Positions 61,901 to 64,000 of a DNA stretch of 64,000 nt are shown piece by piece. Location: NCBI GenBank assembly GCA_032622095.1, contig CP136068.1, forward strand, positions 163,827,465 through 163,891,464, written 5' to 3'. Position 1 is the first letter of the stretch. Each line of letters opens with the position of its first letter. Made by a program: the position numbers and the translations under genes. The stretch is from Siphonodentalium dalli (lineage: Eukaryota > Mollusca > Scaphopoda > Gadilida > Siphonodentaliidae). The notes below the pieces were generated by a model that ran no database searches, had not been told where the DNA came from, and saw nothing but the letters and a program-made list of their open reading frames with translations.

Positions 61901-64000
61901 TACACCGGGTGGCATCGGGCTCGTATTCCGGATGACAGACCAACTTACACCGGGTGGCATCGGGCTCGTATTCCGGACGACAGACCAACTTACACCGGGT
62001 GGCATCGGGCTCGTATTCCGGACGACAGACCAACTTACACCGGGTGGCATCGGACTCATATTCCGGATGACAGACCAACTTACACCGGGTGGCATCGGGC
62101 TCGTATTCCGGATGACAGACCAACTTACACCGGGTGGCATCGGGCTCGTATTCCGGATGACAGACCAACTTACACCGGGTGGCATCGGGCTCGTATTCCG
62201 GATGACAGACAAACTTACACCGGGTGGCATCGGGCTCGTATTCCGGACGACAGACCAACTTACACCGGGTGGCATCGGGCTCGTATTCCGGACGACAGAC
62301 CAACTTACACCGGGTGGCATCGGGCTCGTATTCCGGACGACAGACCAACTTACACCGGGTGGCATCGGGCTCGTATTCCGGACGACAGACCAACTTACAC
62401 CGGGTGGCATCGGGCTCGTATTCCGCACGACAGACAAACTTACACCGGGTGGCATCGGGCTCGTATTCCGGACGACAGACCAACTTACACCGGGTGGCAT
62501 CGGGCTCGTATTCCGGACGACAGACCAACTTACACCGGGTGGCATCGGGCTCGTATTCCGGACGACAGACCAACTTACACCGGGTGGCATCGGGCTCGTA
62601 TTCCGGATGCCAGACCAACTTACACCGGGTGGCATCGGGCTCGTATCCGGACGACAGACCAACTTACACCGGGTGCCATCGGACTCCTATTACGGATGAC
62701 AGACCAACTTACACCGGGTGGCATCGGGCTCGCATTCCGGATGACAGACCAACTTACACCGGGTGGCATCGGGCTCGTATTCCGGACGCCAGACCAACTT
62801 ACACCGGGTGGCATCGGGCTCGTATTCCGGATGACAGACAAACTTACACCGGGTGGCATCGGGCTCGTATTCCGGACGACAGACCAACTTACACCGGGTG
62901 GCATCGGGCTTGTATTCCGGACGACAGACCAACTTACACCGGGTGGCATCGGGCTCGTATTCCGGATGACAGACCAACTTACACCGGGTGGCATCGGGCT
63001 CGTATTCCGGACGACAGACCAACTTACACCGGGTGGCATCGGGCTCGTATTCCGGATGGCAGAACAACGTGCGACGGGTGGCATCGGGCTCGTATTCCGG
63101 ACGACAGACCAACTTACACCGGGTGGCATCGGGCTCGTATTCCGGACGACAGACCAACTTACACCGGGTGGCATCGGGCTCGTATTCCGGACGACAGACC
63201 AACTTACACCGGGTGGCATCGGGCTCGTATTCCGGACGACATACCAACTTACACCGGGTGGCATCGGGCTCGTATTCCGGACGACATACCAACTTACACC
63301 GGGTGGCATCGGGCTCGTATTCCGGACGACAGACCAACTTACACCGGGTGGCATCGGGCTCGTATTCCGGACGACATACCAACTTACACCGGGTGGCATC
63401 GGGCTCGTATTCCGGACGACATACCAACTTACACCGGGTGGCATCGGGCTCGTATTCCGGACGACAGACCAACTTACACCGGGTGGCATCGGGCTCGTAT
63501 TCCGGACGACAGACCAACTTACACCGGGTGGCATCGGGCTCGTATTCCGGACGACAGACCAACTTACACCGGGTGGCATCGGGCTCGTATTCCGGATGCC
63601 AGACCAACTTACACCGGGTGGCATCGGGCTCGTATTCCGGACGACAGACCAACTTACACCGGGTGACATCGGACTCATATTCCGGATGACAGACCAACTT
63701 ACACCGGGTGGCATCGGGCTCGCATTCCGGATGACAGACCAACTTACACCGGGTGGCATCGGGCTCGTATTCCGGATGACAGACCAACTTACACCGGCTG
63801 GCATCGGGCTCGTATTCCGGATGACAGACAAACTTACACCGGGTGGCATCGGGCTCGTATTCCGGACGACAGACCAACTTACACCGGGTGGCATCGGGCT
63901 CGTATTCCGGATGACAGACCAACTTACACCGGGTGGCATCGGGCTCGTATTCCGGATGACAGACCAACTTACACCGGGTGGCATCGGGCTCGTATTCCGG
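55930..64000 (+). repeat. Tandem higher-order duplication, period 4,012 bp
   Basis: Markers repeat at an exact offset of 4,012 bp: GACAGACAAAC units (56,021/60,033), GTGCC (56,269/60,281), ACCGGTGG (56,941/60,953), the GGCACCGGG junction (57,081/61,093), TCCGACGCC (57,691/61,703) and the 1-bp deletion TATCCGG (58,631/62,643). By GTGACATCGGACTCA (59,516/63,663) the offset has become 4,147, an extra 135 bp or three monomers. These sit near 63.3 kb, where additional GACATACC units are present. 4,012 is 89 monomers plus 7 bp, explained by the listed indels. Confidence 0.88.

Larger units (their letters stand above)
15274..64000. repeat. 45-bp minisatellite/satellite array, about 1,080 copies, open at the right edge
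   Basis: A single 45-bp monomer repeats from about 15,280 to the last base. In order it contains TTCCGGACGACAGACC, AACTTACACCGGGTGG and CATCGGGCTCGTA. It is about 60% GC with five CpGs, against AT-rich flanks. Common variable sites are CGAC/TGAC/CGCC/TGCC after CCGGA, and CTCGTA/CTCATA/CTCGCA. Rarer units carry GACAAAC, CTTCCACC, CATCTGG, GTGCCATCGGACTCC or ACGTGCGACGGG. Indels are few: a recurring 44-bp unit with TCCGAC, units with ACCGGTGG, TATCCGG or TTTCCGG, and a 10-bp insertion giving GGCACCGGGTGG. As 45 is divisible by three and only one of six frames carries a constant stop (TAA, minus strand), very long open frames appear on both strands. I regard these as by-products. No promoter, splice architecture or start context supports a gene. 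Confidence 0.97.

Noticed and set aside
15274-64000. A CRISPR array
   Set aside because: The repeats are directly adjacent with no unique spacers, and the context is eukaryotic.
15274-64000. A telomere or rDNA intergenic repeat
   Set aside because: The monomer bears no TTAGGG-type word, and no rRNA sequence is present in the window.
15280-64000. G-quadruplex array formed by the GGG runs of each monomer
   Set aside because: Each unit has GGGTGG and a GGG but then a gap of about 27 bp without G runs. Loops would be long, so the case is weak without structural data.

Overview
The window reads as non-coding, repeat-rich DNA from a eukaryote, most likely a marine invertebrate and perhaps a mollusc. 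The evidence for this is indirect: an AT-rich left flank packed with short hairpin and inverted-repeat elements, homopolymeric G/C tracts, many scattered TACATGTACATGTA motifs, and a very long minisatellite. There is no prokaryotic gene organisation. I found no convincing complete protein-coding gene, tRNA or rRNA. The taxon is inference and could not be tested.

Region 1 (1-15,273) is a mosaic of small repeats in otherwise unrecognised AT-rich sequence. It holds a foldback element with palindromes inside its arms (712-1190) and two AAGAAA-rich elements sharing one terminus in opposite orientation (1215-1757 and 13,782-14,085). Further terminal-inverted-repeat (TIR) elements lie at 1879-2380, 2809-2913, 8408-8707, 8757-9078 and 10,014-10,381. 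A MITE-like family (miniature inverted-repeat elements) with a TACAGTAATGCC end has three copies (3047, 3452-3639, 6124). A TTAA-bounded hairpin lies at 5723-5862 and G/C-tract foldbacks near 7.1 and 7.9 kb. Tandem repeats here are a 4 x 26 bp array (6539-6642), a 7-copy 384-bp satellite (10,515-13,130) and a 2 x 129 bp duplication (13,425-13,698). Weak hints of something other than repeats are a promoter-like CpG-rich patch at 5.4 kb, a decayed hAT-transposase-like peptide at 8.17 kb and a GC-richer segment at 13.2 kb.

Region 2 (15,274-64,000, running off the window) is one uninterrupted array of a 45-bp monomer, about 1,080 copies over at least 48.7 kb. The monomer is about 60% GC with five CpGs. 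It is divisible by three and carries a stop in only one of the six frames, so the array generates open frames of thousands of codons on both strands (up to 5,353). I interpret these as an arithmetic consequence of the monomer, not as genes. The array has nested higher-order structure: blocks of about 2.3, 4.0 and 6.8 kb are duplicated with their private variants and indels. The commonest monomer variants are CpG transitions. The two halves of the monomer share a diverged 10-bp core, and every consensus monomer carries GTAAGT on the minus strand.

No genes were found to work together. The most interesting object is the 45-bp array itself: its size, multi-frame openness, CpG-biased variation, splice-donor-like hexamers and duplication history.
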